From Paenibacillus sp. MZ04-78.2 (GTDB lineage: Bacteria; Bacillota; Bacilli; Paenibacillales; NBRC-103111): DNA of 63,900 nt. The DNA is taken from the NCBI RefSeq assembly GCF_024213375.1, contig NZ_JANAVJ010000029.1, positions 1 to 63,900 on the forward strand, given 5' to 3'. The translations under genes and the position numbers were made by a program. This document shows positions 19,173 through 28,290 of the stretch, piece after piece (the first letter of the stretch is position 1; each line of letters starts with the position of its first letter). The notes under the pieces are model-generated. The model was not told the DNA's origin and did no database searches. It saw only the letters and a program-made list of their open reading frames with translations.

Positions 19173-20000
19173 TTACTTCGTCAAATCTTCCACGAATTTC
19201 GGTAATACGAAAGCCGCCTTATGCAGACGCGGCGAATAGTACTTCGTGTCGATCTCCGGAATTTTCGTTTCGTCGACGGCGAGCGGATCGTGCTTTTTGC
19301 TGCCCATGGTGAAGGTCCAGAGGCCGCTCGGATACGTCGGGATGTTCGCGCAGTAGACGCGGACGATCGGGAAAATTTGCTTCACGTCGCGGTTGACGTT
19401 TTGGATCAGATCCGCTTTGAACCACGGATTATCCGTTTGGGCCACGAAAATGCCGTCCTCCTTCAGTGCGTCGTAGATGCCTTTATAAAAGCCCTGGGTG
19501 AACAGGTTCACCGCCGGACCGACCGGCTCGGTGGAATCGACCATAATCACGTCGTACGTGTTCTTATGATCGTGAATGTGCATGTAGCCGTCGTTCACGA
19601 TCACTTCCACGCGCGGGTTGTCCAGTTCGCCTGCGATGGTCGGCAGGTACTGCTTGGAGTACTCGATGACTTTGCCGTCGATGTCGACCAGCACCGCTTT
19701 TTCCACTTCCGGGTGCTTCATGACTTCGCGGATCACGCCGCCGTCGCCGCCGCCGACCACGAGCACGTGCTTCGGATTCGGATGCGTATAGAGCGCCGGA
19801 TGCGCAACCATCTCATGGTAGACGAACTCGTCCTTCACGGTCGTCATGACCATACCGTCGAGCACGAGCATGGTGCCCCATTCTTCCGTTTCGATCATCG
19901 CGAGATCCTGGAAGTCGGTTTTTTCGGTGACGTGCGTTTTGCTGATTTTCGCCGTAATGCCGAAGTTATCGGTTTGTTTCTCCGTGTACCATAATTCCAT
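19173..20000 (-). CDS. speE: Spermidine synthase (polyamine aminopropyltransferase)
   Basis: 275-residue enzyme transferring aminopropyl from decarboxylated SAM to putrescine. It has the Rossmann core with [13 protein letters not shown], the decarboxy-SAM acidic residues ([12 protein letters not shown]), and the gatekeeping loop with [10 protein letters not shown]. The ATG at 19998-20000 lies eight bases after AAGGTGG; a GTG four codons upstream sits on that site. First gene of the speE-speB operon. Confidence 0.96.
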   Translation of the reverse strand: MELWYTEKQTDNFGITAKISKTHVTEKTDFQDLAMIETEEWGTMLVLDGMVMTTVKDEFVYHEMVAHPALYTHPNPKHVLVVGGGDGGVIREVMKHPEVEKAVLVDIDGKVIEYSKQYLPTIAGELDNPRVEVIVNDGYMHIHDHKNTYDVIMVDSTEPVGPAVNLFTQGFYKGIYDALKEDGIFVAQTDNPWFKADLIQNVNRDVKQIFPIVRVYCANIPTYPSGLWTFTMGSKKHDPLAVDETKIPEIDTKYYSPRLHKAAFVLPKFVEDLTK

Positions 20001-20282
20001 ATGTAATTCCACCTTTCGTTCGGTTCGTTAGGGCCGGCCGTACAAGGGCCGGAAGACGGGCGGACATCTGCTTTTTCCAAGGTTTCAGCTTGTCTCTGGC
20101 ATGTCAAATTGTATTATAGAGTATCTCCCCAAAATTGCAAATACAAAGAGGGGCGTTCCGCCCGTTTTACGAAAAAATTTAACGTTTCCGCTTATCCCGC
20201 GTGAATAGGCGATGCTATGTTTTTCCATACTGGGAATAGAGACGAAACGCATCGGCGGAAAGACGGAAGGAGCTGACGGAAC

Positions 20283-22349
20283 GTGTCGGACGTGCCCAAA
20301 AAACAGCCTGCGCCGGAAGACAGTGGAGCGTTCCGCTTCGCCCGGCGACTTAAAGCGTGGCTGTCGTTTTCGTTTACGTGCCTGCTGCTTGGCGCCGGAA
20401 TCATGATCGTGCTGCTGCTGTTCATGCGCTCGCAGGCGCTTCCCGTATCCAAGACGGAGACGGCGTCGGAGATGTACGACGTGCACGGCGAATTGATCGA
20501 AGCGTACGGCGCGGTGAAAAACCGGCAGAGCGTATCACTGCGGGACATTTCCCCGAAGCTGCTCGAAGCGACGCTGGCCGTGGAGGACCGCACGTTCTAC
20601 CAGCACTACGGGTTCGATCCGAAGGGGATCGTTCGGGCGGCCTGGGTCAACCTGCAGCATATGTCCAAGGTGCAGGGGGCCGGCACGATCACGCAGCAGC
20701 TCGCGCGCAATCTGTACTTGTCGCACGAGCGGACGTGGAGCCGCAAAATCAAGGAAACGTATTACGCCGTGCAGATGGAACTGCAAATGAGCAAGGACCA
20801 AATTTTGGAGCAATATTTGAATCAAATTTATTACGGGCATGCGACGTACGGCATCGGGGCGGCGGCGAAGCTCTTCTTCGGGAAAGAGGCCAAGGACCTG
20901 ACGCTGGCCGAAAGCTCACTGCTCGCCGGCATCCCGAAAGGACCGCGTTATTATTCGCCTTATTACGATATGGACAGTGCGCTCGACCGGCAAAAAACGG
21001 TGCTGCAGACGATGGTGGAAGCCGGTTACATCCCGCAAAGCGAGGCGGACCAAGCGGCGAAAGAGAAGCTGCACATTCTGCCGCTGGAGGAGCATAAAAA
21101 AGCGGTGACGGCTCCCTACTTCCGCGACTATGTGCGGGGTGCGGCAGCCGATCTGCTTGGCCTCGAAGACAAGGAATTCGTCGAAAGCGGCCTGCGGATT
21201 TATACGACGCTGGACTTAAAGGCGCAGGCCGTTGCCGAGGAGGTCGTAGCGAAGCAGCTGGAAAAATATCCGGAGCTGCAGGCGGCGCTAGTCGCCATCG
21301 ATCCGCGGACCGGGTACGTCAAAGCGATGGTCGGTGGACGCAATTACGCCCAAAACCAATACAATCGGGCACTGTCCAGCACACGGCAGCCGGGGTCGTC
21401 ATTCAAGCCGATCGTGTATTTGACGGCGCTGAAGGAAAAAGGATTCACTCCGGGCACTCGCTTCAAAAGCGAGCCGACGACATTCACCTACGATCAGGGA
21501 CGGCAAACGTATACGCCGAACAACTTCGGCAGCGCCTATTACGATTGGATCGATATGAGGACGGCTATCGCCAAATCGGACAACATCTACGCCGTGCATT
21601 CGGTGCTGGAAGCGGGGCCGGACCGCGTCATTGACATGGCCCGCCGGATGGGGATCACGAGTCCGATGAAGCCGATGCCTTCGCTCGCGCTGGGCACGTT
21701 CCCCGTCAGCCCTTACGAGATGGCTTCGGCCTTCGGTATCCTCGCCAACCAAGGCGTGCGCGTCGAGCCGACGGCTATCGTGCGCATCGAGGACCGCCGC
21801 GGGCGGGTGCTGTACGAGGCGAATCCGAAACAGGAAACGGTCATTGAGCCCCCATATACCTATGTGCTGACGCAGTTGATGGAGAGCGTCTTCGATCAAG
21901 GCGGCACAGGCAGCCGCGTGTCCAGCGTGCTCAAGCGCCCCGTAGCGGGTAAAACCGGCACGACGGACACGGACGCCTGGCTCGTCGGCTATACGCCCGA
22001 GCTGTCGACCGCCGTCTGGGTGGGCTACGACAAAGGGCGCAACATCAACAACGTCGAGTCACACCTGGCCGCCCCGCTCTTCGCAGAGTTTACGGAGCGG
22101 ACGCTGGAATCGGTGCCGCCGAAGCTGTTCCCGGTACCGGAGGGCGTCGTGAGCGTCTACGTCGACCCGGCGACAGGCAAGCTGGCGAACGACGACTGTC
22201 CGGGCTCGCGGCTGGAAACGTTCATTCAAGGAACGGAGCCGACGGAATACTGCACGCAGCAGCCCGGGAAGAGCGACGCGGGCAAAGCCGGCAAAGGAAA
22301 GCAGAAGCGCTCCTGGTGGGAAGACCTGAAGCGCTGGTGGAGCAACTAA
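20283..22349 (+). CDS. pbpG: Class A penicillin-binding protein (PbpG-like)
   Basis: 688-residue bifunctional peptidoglycan synthase. After a cytosolic tail and one membrane anchor (about residues 34-52) comes the GT51 glycosyltransferase with catalytic VEDRTFYQHYGFDP and GAGTITQQLARNL, then the transpeptidase with active-site serine in RQPGSSFKP, SDN and KTGTT motifs. The start is GTG, ten bases after AAGGAG. The speE-pbpG-ywhD arrangement matches B. subtilis ywhE (pbpG), which is expressed in the forespore for spore cortex/germ wall. The C-terminus ends in a lysine/tryptophan-rich tail. Confidence 0.93.
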   Translation: MSDVPKKQPAPEDSGAFRFARRLKAWLSFSFTCLLLGAGIMIVLLLFMRSQALPVSKTETASEMYDVHGELIEAYGAVKNRQSVSLRDISPKLLEATLAVEDRTFYQHYGFDPKGIVRAAWVNLQHMSKVQGAGTITQQLARNLYLSHERTWSRKIKETYYAVQMELQMSKDQILEQYLNQIYYGHATYGIGAAAKLFFGKEAKDLTLAESSLLAGIPKGPRYYSPYYDMDSALDRQKTVLQTMVEAGYIPQSEADQAAKEKLHILPLEEHKKAVTAPYFRDYVRGAAADLLGLEDKEFVESGLRIYTTLDLKAQAVAEEVVAKQLEKYPELQAALVAIDPRTGYVKAMVGGRNYAQNQYNRALSSTRQPGSSFKPIVYLTALKEKGFTPGTRFKSEPTTFTYDQGRQTYTPNNFGSAYYDWIDMRTAIAKSDNIYAVHSVLEAGPDRVIDMARRMGITSPMKPMPSLALGTFPVSPYEMASAFGILANQGVRVEPTAIVRIEDRRGRVLYEANPKQETVIEPPYTYVLTQLMESVFDQGGTGSRVSSVLKRPVAGKTGTTDTDAWLVGYTPELSTAVWVGYDKGRNINNVESHLAAPLFAEFTERTLESVPPKLFPVPEGVVSVYVDPATGKLANDDCPGSRLETFIQGTEPTEYCTQQPGKSDAGKAGKGKQKRSWWEDLKRWWSN

Positions 22350-22409
22350 AAACCGGGGGACGAATGAGGCTGGAAATGGGGCGGAAAGCCTTCTGATAGC
22401 GGAAACACA

Positions 22410-22436
22410 AAAAGGCAGACCTATGGTCTGCCTTTT
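22410..22436 (+). terminator. Bidirectional terminator between pbpG and ywhD
   Basis: AAAAGGCAGACC and GGTCTGCCTTTT form a perfect 12-bp stem with a three-base loop; A/T runs on both sides serve both converging genes. Confidence 0.88.
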
Positions 22437-22443
22437 TGCTGTC

Positions 22444-22466
22444 CTAGTATATGATGCATATACTAG
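22444..22466. repeat. Perfect 9-bp palindrome next to the terminator
   Basis: CTAGTATAT and ATATACTAG flank GATGC. It has no U tract and lies in the convergent gap between pbpG and ywhD, so it is not an obvious operator for either start. Confidence 0.45.
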
Positions 22467-22525
22467 CCATTAGTATACATCGTTATTGTAAACGGTTCAA
22501 TAACCGTCACATAATGTACAAAAAA

Positions 22526-23053
22526 TTAATTGGTTAGCGCTTCATGCAGCGCTGCTTCGGAACGCTGCCACATGTCCGGATCGTTATCGACCAGCAATTG
22601 CTTCAGCGCCGCTTTTTGCTCCGGACCGAGATTATCCAGCATGATGCGGCGTTTAAGCGCATAATCCATCCGGTTCACATGTTCGACGAGCAGCTTCCAG
22701 CCCTTGCGCGCTTCGGTATCGACCCGCATCTCGCAGGAGGTGACGCCGGCATAGTACTTGCCCTCTTCCTTAAAATCGACTGCCACCCATACGATCCAGC
22801 ACGGACGGCCGTTCGGCACTTCCTCGGCGTTTACGGTAAACTTGATGCCTTTCTCCACCTTGCTCTTCGCGTGCAGCGCCCCCAGATCGAGATACGCCTC
22901 CGCGCCGTCGATAATGACGCTGGAGAGCTGGCTCAGGTCGATGGAGCCCTGTCCGAAGCCGCGGTGTTTCGTCTCCTTGTTGCTGATGATGTTCAAGGTC
23001 GGCAGCTTCTTCTTCGTGTCCGCCGCCTGCGTGTTTTGTTCATTTATATCCAT
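22526..23053 (-). CDS. ywhD: YwhD family protein
   Basis: 175-residue conserved protein found beside pbpG and the M1-peptidase-like genes in Bacillus and Paenibacillus. It opens with a polar tail, then a compact alpha/beta body with PTLNIISNKETKHRGFG and ends in a helical segment. The function is unknown. The ATG at 23051-23053 follows AGGTGG by seven bases; the open frame reaches 71 codons further into the divergent promoter region without a site. It diverges from the M1 peptidase gene. Confidence 0.85.
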   Translation of the reverse strand: MDINEQNTQAADTKKKLPTLNIISNKETKHRGFGQGSIDLSQLSSVIIDGAEAYLDLGALHAKSKVEKGIKFTVNAEEVPNGRPCWIVWVAVDFKEEGKYYAGVTSCEMRVDTEARKGWKLLVEHVNRMDYALKRRIMLDNLGPEQKAALKQLLVDNDPDMWQRSEAALHEALTN

Positions 23054-23281
23054 CCGTGCACCACCTGTTTCACGTGATAATAAGCTATTCCAAAATATCC
23101 CGAGCCGCTGCAACCAAGCGGCAGCCTGAACTGCGGATATCAAAATTGTACTAAAAAGCGGCTCCCCCGGCAAGTTCGGCTCATGCGAAGAGCTATCGAT
23201 TCTTTTTCGGTACCGTAGAAATAATCCTCGTCCCCCCCACATATACATGCTGTAGATGCTTGTCAACGGGGTGAATATTGG

Positions 23282-25492
23282 ATGAAACTACGACTCGGCT
23301 ACCGAATCGCAACATGGGGCTCGATCTTTGCTCTTACCTTCACGGCCACGCTGCTGACGAACGTCCTGCCGGAATCCGGCCCGCAGCCGCTCAAGCCGGC
23401 AGCGGGATGGATGCTGCCGGCAGATGCCGCCATGCCTTCCGTCTTTCCTGCAGACGAACCGGCGAACCCGCTGACGATGCTCAAGCCCGTCCCTTCGATG
23501 ACGGGGCGCGCCGTCGTCGCCGCGCCCCGCTGGCCTTCCGCCAAAGGACAAGCGGACGGCTCGTCTACGGGCATCTTCCTGCCCTCCGGCGGGGCGCTCC
23601 CGGCCAGCGCGCGTCTGAACGAGCCGGCCGCGCCTCCGCCCGCTCCGCCAAGCTTGCCTGCACGCCCAGCGGAGAAGCCCGCTCCGAAGCCGCTTAGCGA
23701 GCGAATCGTGGAATATCATCTAAGTGCGGAGCTGGACGCCCAGGGCAAATCGATCCGCGGCACTTCGGCATTGACTTGGAAAAACCCTGGGAGCGTCCCC
23801 GTTCAGGAATTGTATTTTCATTTGTATCCGAACGCCTTCGAATCGAAGAAATCGACCTTCATGAAGGAGTCCGGCGGAAAGCTGCGGCAGGACGCGAGCA
23901 AGGAAGGCAGCTTCGGAGGCATGACCGTCAGCTCGATCAAGACGCTGGACGGCAACGAAATCGAGCTCAGCGACCGGATCGAATACGTCCAGCCGGACGA
24001 CGGCAACAAAGATGACAGAACGCTGATCAAGGTGCCGCTGCCCAAAGCGGTCGCACCCGGCGAGAAGGTGACGCTGCGCACCGATTTTTCGGTCAAGCTG
24101 CCGCAGGTGTTCGCCCGGATGGGGTATGCCGGAGATTTCGTCATGGCCGGCCAATGGTTTCCGAAAGTGGCCGTCTACGAACCCAAAGGTGTCCGCGGGC
24201 GGGCGGACGAAGGCTGGAACCTGCACCAGTATCACGGCAACTCGGAATTTTATGCGGACTTCGGCATCTTCGACGTTAAGCTGAAGGTTCCCTCCGCTTA
24301 TACCGTAGCGGCCACCGGCTTTCCCACCAAACCTGTCGCCGACGACGGCAAAACGAGAACCTACACCTTCTATGCCGATGACGTGCATGATTTCGCTTGG
24401 TCGGCCTCGCCGCATTTCGTTTTTTTCGAAGAGCCCTACGCGACTCCCCATCTGCCCGGCGTCCGCATCAAGCTGTATCTCGATCCGAAGCACGAGCGTC
24501 TCAAGGCCCGCTACATGACCGCCGCCAAAAAAGCGCTCGCCCGCTACTCCCAATGGTACGGCAGCTATCCGTATTCGACCTTGTCGATCGTCGTGCCGCC
24601 CGCAGACGGCAACGGCGCCGGAGGCATGGAGTATCCGACGCTCGTGACCGCCTGGGGAGCTGCTGAAGAAAACCCGACGCTGGAGCTTGAACGGGTCGTC
24701 GTGCACGAAATCGGCCATCAGTTCTGGTACGGGATGGTAGCCAGCAATGAATTCGAGGAAGCGTGGCTCGACGAAGGCTTCACCTCGTATGCCGAAGACC
24801 GGATCATGGAGGCGGAATACGGCGTACGCCCGAACCTGCTCGTCGAATCGAGCTACATTACGAATCCGGCGGCGCTCAAGCTGCATTCATGGCACTACGG
24901 CGGACACCATCAATACGCCGAGAACGTCTACACCCGCGCCAAGCTTGTGCTTAAGGCGATGGAACGGCAGGCCGGGCTGGAGACTATGGATAAAATTATG
25001 CGCACCTATTTCCAGCGCTGGAAGTTCAAGCATCCGGGGACGGCCGATTTTCAAAAGACGGTCGAGGACGTAACGAAAACAAGCTGGCAGGAATTTTTCC
25101 ATCAATACATCTATAACGGCATGATGGTCGACTACGCCGTCACCGGAATTAAGGTCCGGAAAGCAGCCGAAAACGGACCGCCCGTCTATGAGAACAGCGT
25201 GCAGTTGCGCAAGCTGGGCGGAACCTACCACAATGTGCCGATCCGCTTTCACTTCGCCGACGGCTCGGAGCTGGATAAGACGTGGGACGGTATCGACAGC
25301 GAAGTGATCATGAAGCTGAATCACGCCTCTCCGCTCGCTTGGGTATCGCTCGACCCGCAGCATTCGATCGTACTGGAAAACAAGCGGATCAACAACTTTA
25401 TGAAAACGGTGGTCGACACCAAGCTGTCCGTTCGCTGGAACATGGGGATCGTCAAATTTTTGGAGACCTTATTCGGCTGGGTCGTCTGGTGA
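23282..25492 (+). CDS. M1 family (gluzincin) aminopeptidase, exported
   Basis: 736 residues. The zinc site is H475-E-I-G-H479 with the third ligand Glu498, exactly HExxH-x18-E; the substrate-binding motif is the GxMEN-like GAGGMEYPT. A hydrophobic N-terminal segment (about residues 10-28) looks like a signal peptide or anchor, followed by a 100-residue proline/alanine-rich spacer, so the catalytic part should face outside. The ATG is eight bases after GGGGTG. The membrane-protein gene at 25503 starts 10 bases later and is almost certainly cotranscribed. Confidence 0.88.
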   Translation: MKLRLGYRIATWGSIFALTFTATLLTNVLPESGPQPLKPAAGWMLPADAAMPSVFPADEPANPLTMLKPVPSMTGRAVVAAPRWPSAKGQADGSSTGIFLPSGGALPASARLNEPAAPPPAPPSLPARPAEKPAPKPLSERIVEYHLSAELDAQGKSIRGTSALTWKNPGSVPVQELYFHLYPNAFESKKSTFMKESGGKLRQDASKEGSFGGMTVSSIKTLDGNEIELSDRIEYVQPDDGNKDDRTLIKVPLPKAVAPGEKVTLRTDFSVKLPQVFARMGYAGDFVMAGQWFPKVAVYEPKGVRGRADEGWNLHQYHGNSEFYADFGIFDVKLKVPSAYTVAATGFPTKPVADDGKTRTYTFYADDVHDFAWSASPHFVFFEEPYATPHLPGVRIKLYLDPKHERLKARYMTAAKKALARYSQWYGSYPYSTLSIVVPPADGNGAGGMEYPTLVTAWGAAEENPTLELERVVVHEIGHQFWYGMVASNEFEEAWLDEGFTSYAEDRIMEAEYGVRPNLLVESSYITNPAALKLHSWHYGGHHQYAENVYTRAKLVLKAMERQAGLETMDKIMRTYFQRWKFKHPGTADFQKTVEDVTKTSWQEFFHQYIYNGMMVDYAVTGIKVRKAAENGPPVYENSVQLRKLGGTYHNVPIRFHFADGSELDKTWDGIDSEVIMKLNHASPLAWVSLDPQHSIVLENKRINNFMKTVVDTKLSVRWNMGIVKFLETLFGWVVW

Positions 25493-25502
25493 GGTGATGA
25501 AC

Positions 25503-26315
25503 ATGTGGAATCGGATCAAAAAGGGCTGGGCCATCGCCTGGCATCAGCCGTTCGCCGTCTTCGCGCTATTCTTGTACAATCTGCTCTGGGGCGTCGTCTT
25601 GTATAAACTCATTCAGTCGGTCGTGCTTCCCCTCCTTCACCGGTATCCCGGCGGAGCGCTTCCCGGCGAATCGGTGCGGCTGTTCTGGGTAGAGGGACAG
25701 TTTCAGTTGATGAAAACCGACCTGATCGTACCGTACCTGTGGACGGGGTTCGGCCTGCTTGGGCTCCGGATGCTGCTGCATCCCGCGCTGAACGCAGGAG
25801 TCTTCTACTCCCTTCGGCACAGGGAGTTGAATGCAGGCTACCGATTTGTGGCCGGCATCCGCAAGCTGTACTTCCCGTTCCTCGGGCTGTATGCGCTCCA
25901 GCTCGCTCTGTCGCTCGGCCCGCTTTACTGGCTCGCACCTCACGCCGCGAAGCAATTCGCCATCCATCTATCCTACGCTTCTCTAGGGCAAGCGCTGCTG
26001 CCCGCCTTGGCCTTGTACGCCGCCTACCTGTTCCTGCTGCAGCTGTTGTTCCTGTTCCTGCAGATCGGCAAAGCGGACGGAAGGTCCGCACTGTACACGC
26101 TGTTGTTCGCTTTCCGGCATCTGCCGGTCATCGCGCTGGCCGCGCTGGCGGTCGCCTCTCTGTCACTTGTGCTGTCCGCCGCCGTGATGGTGTCGTCTTT
26201 CTGGTGGGCGGGCTTCGCAGCGCTCGTTCTCATGCAGGCGTACCGGCTGGTGCAAATGTTTTTCAAGGTATGGGCGATCGGCACGCAGTATGCACTTTGG
26301 GCGGAGAAGGCCTAG
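25503..26315 (+). CDS. Polytopic membrane protein downstream of the M1 peptidase
   Basis: 270 residues, six or so hydrophobic segments, no domain that I recognise. Two conserved-looking charged stretches lie between them (residues about 105-120, and RLVQMFFKVWAIGTQYALW near the end). The ATG at 25503 was chosen since GAGGTG is six bases upstream; the two earlier in-frame starts (25494, 25497) overlap that site. Tight spacing suggests it works with the peptidase, for example as a membrane partner or transporter; this is inference only. Confidence 0.78.
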   Translation: MWNRIKKGWAIAWHQPFAVFALFLYNLLWGVVLYKLIQSVVLPLLHRYPGGALPGESVRLFWVEGQFQLMKTDLIVPYLWTGFGLLGLRMLLHPALNAGVFYSLRHRELNAGYRFVAGIRKLYFPFLGLYALQLALSLGPLYWLAPHAAKQFAIHLSYASLGQALLPALALYAAYLFLLQLLFLFLQIGKADGRSALYTLLFAFRHLPVIALAALAVASLSLVLSAAVMVSSFWWAGFAALVLMQAYRLVQMFFKVWAIGTQYALWAEKA

Positions 26316-26358
26316 CCGGGAGCCCGGCTAAACGTAAAATAATGCCAAAACACAGGAA

Positions 26359-26396
26359 CGTCATCTTCCGAAAGCGCCGGGAGATGACGTTTTTTG
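26359..26396 (+). terminator. Terminator after the M1 peptidase operon
   Basis: CGTCATCT pairs with AGATGACG (with an extended CCG/CGG inner stem), followed by six T. Confidence 0.78.
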
Positions 26397-26457
26397 GGGC
26401 CTGTAAGCAAAAAGTTTCATAAATAAACATTGATTATGTGACAATTATGTGACAATA

Positions 26458-26486
26458 GGAGGAAAACGTCATGTTTACTCGAATAT
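26458..26486 (+). promoter_or_regulatory. Sigma-H-like promoter ahead of the c-di-AMP riboswitch
   Basis: GGAGGAAAA (AGGA at 26460-26463) is followed exactly 17 bases later by GAATAT (GAAT 26481-26484). This fits RnAGGAwWW-N11-RnnGAATWW with a single mismatch (C in place of R). A start near 26493 would put the 5' end just before the aptamer. The same AGGAGG could instead be read as a ribosome site for a 29-codon ORF; see the findings. Immediately upstream an 11-base unit (ATTATGTGACA) is repeated in tandem at 26433-26454. Confidence 0.5.
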
Positions 26487-26560
26487 ATGTAGTCGGAATT
26501 AAAAAAGAAAATTTTGCCGAATTTCTGTTCGCAGGAAACGGGGGATCCATTTTTGGGTGA
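26471..26560 (+). CDS. Possible 29-residue leader ORF running into the riboswitch
   Basis: An ATG eight bases after a perfect AGGAGG opens 29 codons (MFTRIYVVGIKKENF...) that end at the TGA inside the conserved GGGTGAATT element of the c-di-AMP aptamer. If translated, ribosomes would cover half the aptamer. The competing reading is that AGGAGG belongs to a sigma-H -35 element, in which case this ORF is not transcribed whole. I cannot decide from sequence. Confidence 0.28.
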   Translation: MFTRIYVVGIKKENFAEFLFAGNGGSIFG

Positions 26561-26636
26561 ATTGATCTCGCTGTAGAGTGATCATAGGGAACCTTCAACC
26601 GAACCCTCAAGCTAACCTCGTAGGCACCGGAAGGGG
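26514..26636 (+). promoter_or_regulatory. ydaO/yuaA-type c-di-AMP riboswitch
   Basis: The conserved blocks appear in order: GCCGAAT near the 5' end, GGGGATCC, GGGTGAATTGATCTC, a variable hairpin, ATAGGGAACCTTC, CCGAACCC, CAAGCTAACCTCGTAGGC. This is the c-di-AMP-sensing class that usually controls wall hydrolases and potassium transport. The target here is the NlpC/P60 hydrolase whose TTG start is only about nine bases beyond, so binding may act on ribosome access rather than on a downstream terminator. Ends are approximate. Confidence 0.88.
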
Positions 26637-26644
26637 AAACTTCT

Positions 26645-27112
26645 TTGAAAAAGCTTGTAGGTTTTGCATTTTCTTTAACCCTGTTTTGCAGCATTTCGGT
26701 CGGCAGCGTCTTTGCAGAAACCCCACTAAGCTCAGCGGTTAACGAGGCTATGGGCACGCCTTACAAATACTCGGGCACCACGACCAAAGGCTTCGATTGC
26801 TCGGGCTATACTGCGTGGGTATTCGACAAATTCGGCGTCGATCTGCCGCATACGTCCAAAGGCCAAGCCGAGCTTGGTACCGAGGTGACCAAAGATCAGC
26901 TTCGTCCCGGCGATCTGGTGTTCTTCAACACCGACGGCAAAGGGATTTCCCATGTAGGCGTATACGTAGGCGGAGGCAAGTTCTATCACTCCGCTACGGA
27001 TCAAGGCGTCACCGTTACGAAACTTAGTGAATCCTACTACGCGAAGCGTTACGTCACAGCAAAGCGCGTCCTGACGGACGAGCAGTACAAGCAAGTGATG
27101 ACGGACAAGTAA
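26645..27112 (+). CDS. Secreted NlpC/P60 peptidoglycan endopeptidase
   Basis: 155 residues: a signal peptide ending near residue 24 (SVFAET), then a lone NlpC/P60 catalytic domain with the cysteine in TTKGFDCSGYTAWVF, the histidine in GISHVGVYVGGG and the third polar residue in FYHSATDQG. It should cut gamma-D-Glu-diaminopimelate links in cell-wall peptides. There is no LysM or SH3 binding domain. The start is TTG, after AAGGGG. Expression is governed by the c-di-AMP riboswitch directly upstream, tying wall cleavage to turgor and c-di-AMP level. Confidence 0.92.
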   Translation: MKKLVGFAFSLTLFCSISVGSVFAETPLSSAVNEAMGTPYKYSGTTTKGFDCSGYTAWVFDKFGVDLPHTSKGQAELGTEVTKDQLRPGDLVFFNTDGKGISHVGVYVGGGKFYHSATDQGVTVTKLSESYYAKRYVTAKRVLTDEQYKQVMTDK

Positions 27113-27251
27113 AGTAATGACCTGAACGGAAGTTTCCCGTACCTTCGAAAGCCCTCAGCGTTTGCCTGTTCTGCGTTCGTTCCAATCGAACAGCCGACCA
27201 GACAAGCCTGCAGGGCTTTCTGTCATTTGCGATGGACACCTGTTGGAGCGC

Positions 27252-27304
27252 CACAAAAACAGAGCTGCCTGCCGTCATTCGACGGAGACAGCTCTGTTTT
27301 TGTG
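27252..27304 (+). terminator. Bidirectional terminator between the NlpC/P60 and DUF975 genes
   Basis: CACAAAAACAGAGCTG (27252-27267) pairs with CAGCTCTGTTTTTGTG (27289-27304) around an inner CCGTC/GACGG hairpin; it can stop both converging transcripts. A second, looser pair (GAAAGCCCT at 27145 and AGGGCTTTC at 27213) lies just upstream. Confidence 0.8.
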
Positions 27305-27356
27305 ATACGCTCTGCGACGTCGACCCACTCCGGGCTGTGCCGCCATTTATGGCAAA

Positions 27357-27977
27357 TTAGAGAGTATAGCTGCGAGGCGCTTCCTCATAGATTGTATCAA
27401 CATTTTGATTTTTCAATTCCTGATAGAAGGCGGCCCGCGACGCGTAGATGTATGGATACACCCACAGCAAGCCGATGAGGAGCGAAATTATCCCGAGCAG
27501 ATACCATCCGATAAAGCTCAAGTAAAGCATGAACAGCCGGCTCTTGTGCCCGTTCATCATCTCCTTGCTTTGACGCAAGGCATCGGTGGCCGTTATTTCC
27601 GGATTATCGCGCATAATGAAATACGCTTGGGAGTAGCTTAGAGCCGCAATAATCCCTGGTACAAAAAGAAGAAGCGACCACAGGAAAATAAAGATGTTCG
27701 ATAGAATATTCAAGCCTATGGCATTCCCGAACTGGCGTTTATTGAACCCGTCAAATAAATTTTCGACAGATGTCAATTTACCACGAACCGTATCCAGGAA
27801 ATAACTGTACATCCCGAGCGTCAAGGGTCCGACGCCGATCAGTCCAAGAATCGGAATATTGACCAACATGGAAAGAATCGCTCCATAAATGATAAAGCCA
27901 AGAACCGCGTTCACCCAGTTCCCTTGCAAGCTTTCCCTCGCCATCCGGCGAAGCTCTGAATTTGTCAGCATTCCCAA
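27357..27977 (-). CDS. DUF975 family membrane protein
   Basis: 206-residue membrane protein with four to five hydrophobic segments and the family's marks: MLTNSELRRMARESLQGNW at the N-terminus, the NLFDGFN segment, and the SYSQAYFIMRDNPEITATDALRQSKEMMNGHK loop (quoted in part: ATDALRQSKEMMNGHK). The function is unknown. TTG at 27977 has a GGAG site seven bases upstream; the ATG two codons later is an alternative. Confidence 0.86.
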   Translation of the reverse strand: MGMLTNSELRRMARESLQGNWVNAVLGFIIYGAILSMLVNIPILGLIGVGPLTLGMYSYFLDTVRGKLTSVENLFDGFNKRQFGNAIGLNILSNIFIFLWSLLLFVPGIIAALSYSQAYFIMRDNPEITATDALRQSKEMMNGHKSRLFMLYLSFIGWYLLGIISLLIGLLWVYPYIYASRAAFYQELKNQNVDTIYEEAPRSYTL

Positions 27978-28145
27978 ACTTCCACTCCCGCTAAAAAATT
28001 TTTACGTGCACTCAACGGTTACTCGTCTATTCGGCATGTACTCTATAATATCTGGTAAAAGCAGGACATTTCAATGTGATTTTCGACACAAATCGTCAAA
28101 ATTTCCGGTGAATTAGACTATCAAAGCCTTGCTGGGAAAAAACGC

Positions 28146-28190
28146 AAAAAGAGCTGCGGCAGTCGCCCGATGGCGGCCTGCTACAGCTCT
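28146..28190 (-). terminator. Terminator after the sigma-DUF1835 gene
   Basis: On the minus strand AGAGCTG (28184-28190) pairs with CAGCTCT (28150-28156) around an inner GC-rich hairpin, followed by five U. Confidence 0.72.
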
Positions 28191-28290
28191 ATCAATCCGC
28201 GTCCCCTGCGGCTTTTTCGATTTATTCCCTATTCGCTCCTCTCAGCTCTCGGTACGCTGTCAATGCCTTCGGGGATTTAGAGCGTATCCC

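Noticed and set aside
23720..24886. 388-codon open frame on the minus strand
   Set aside because: Antisense to the M1 peptidase with its intact zinc site; no ribosome site or domain.
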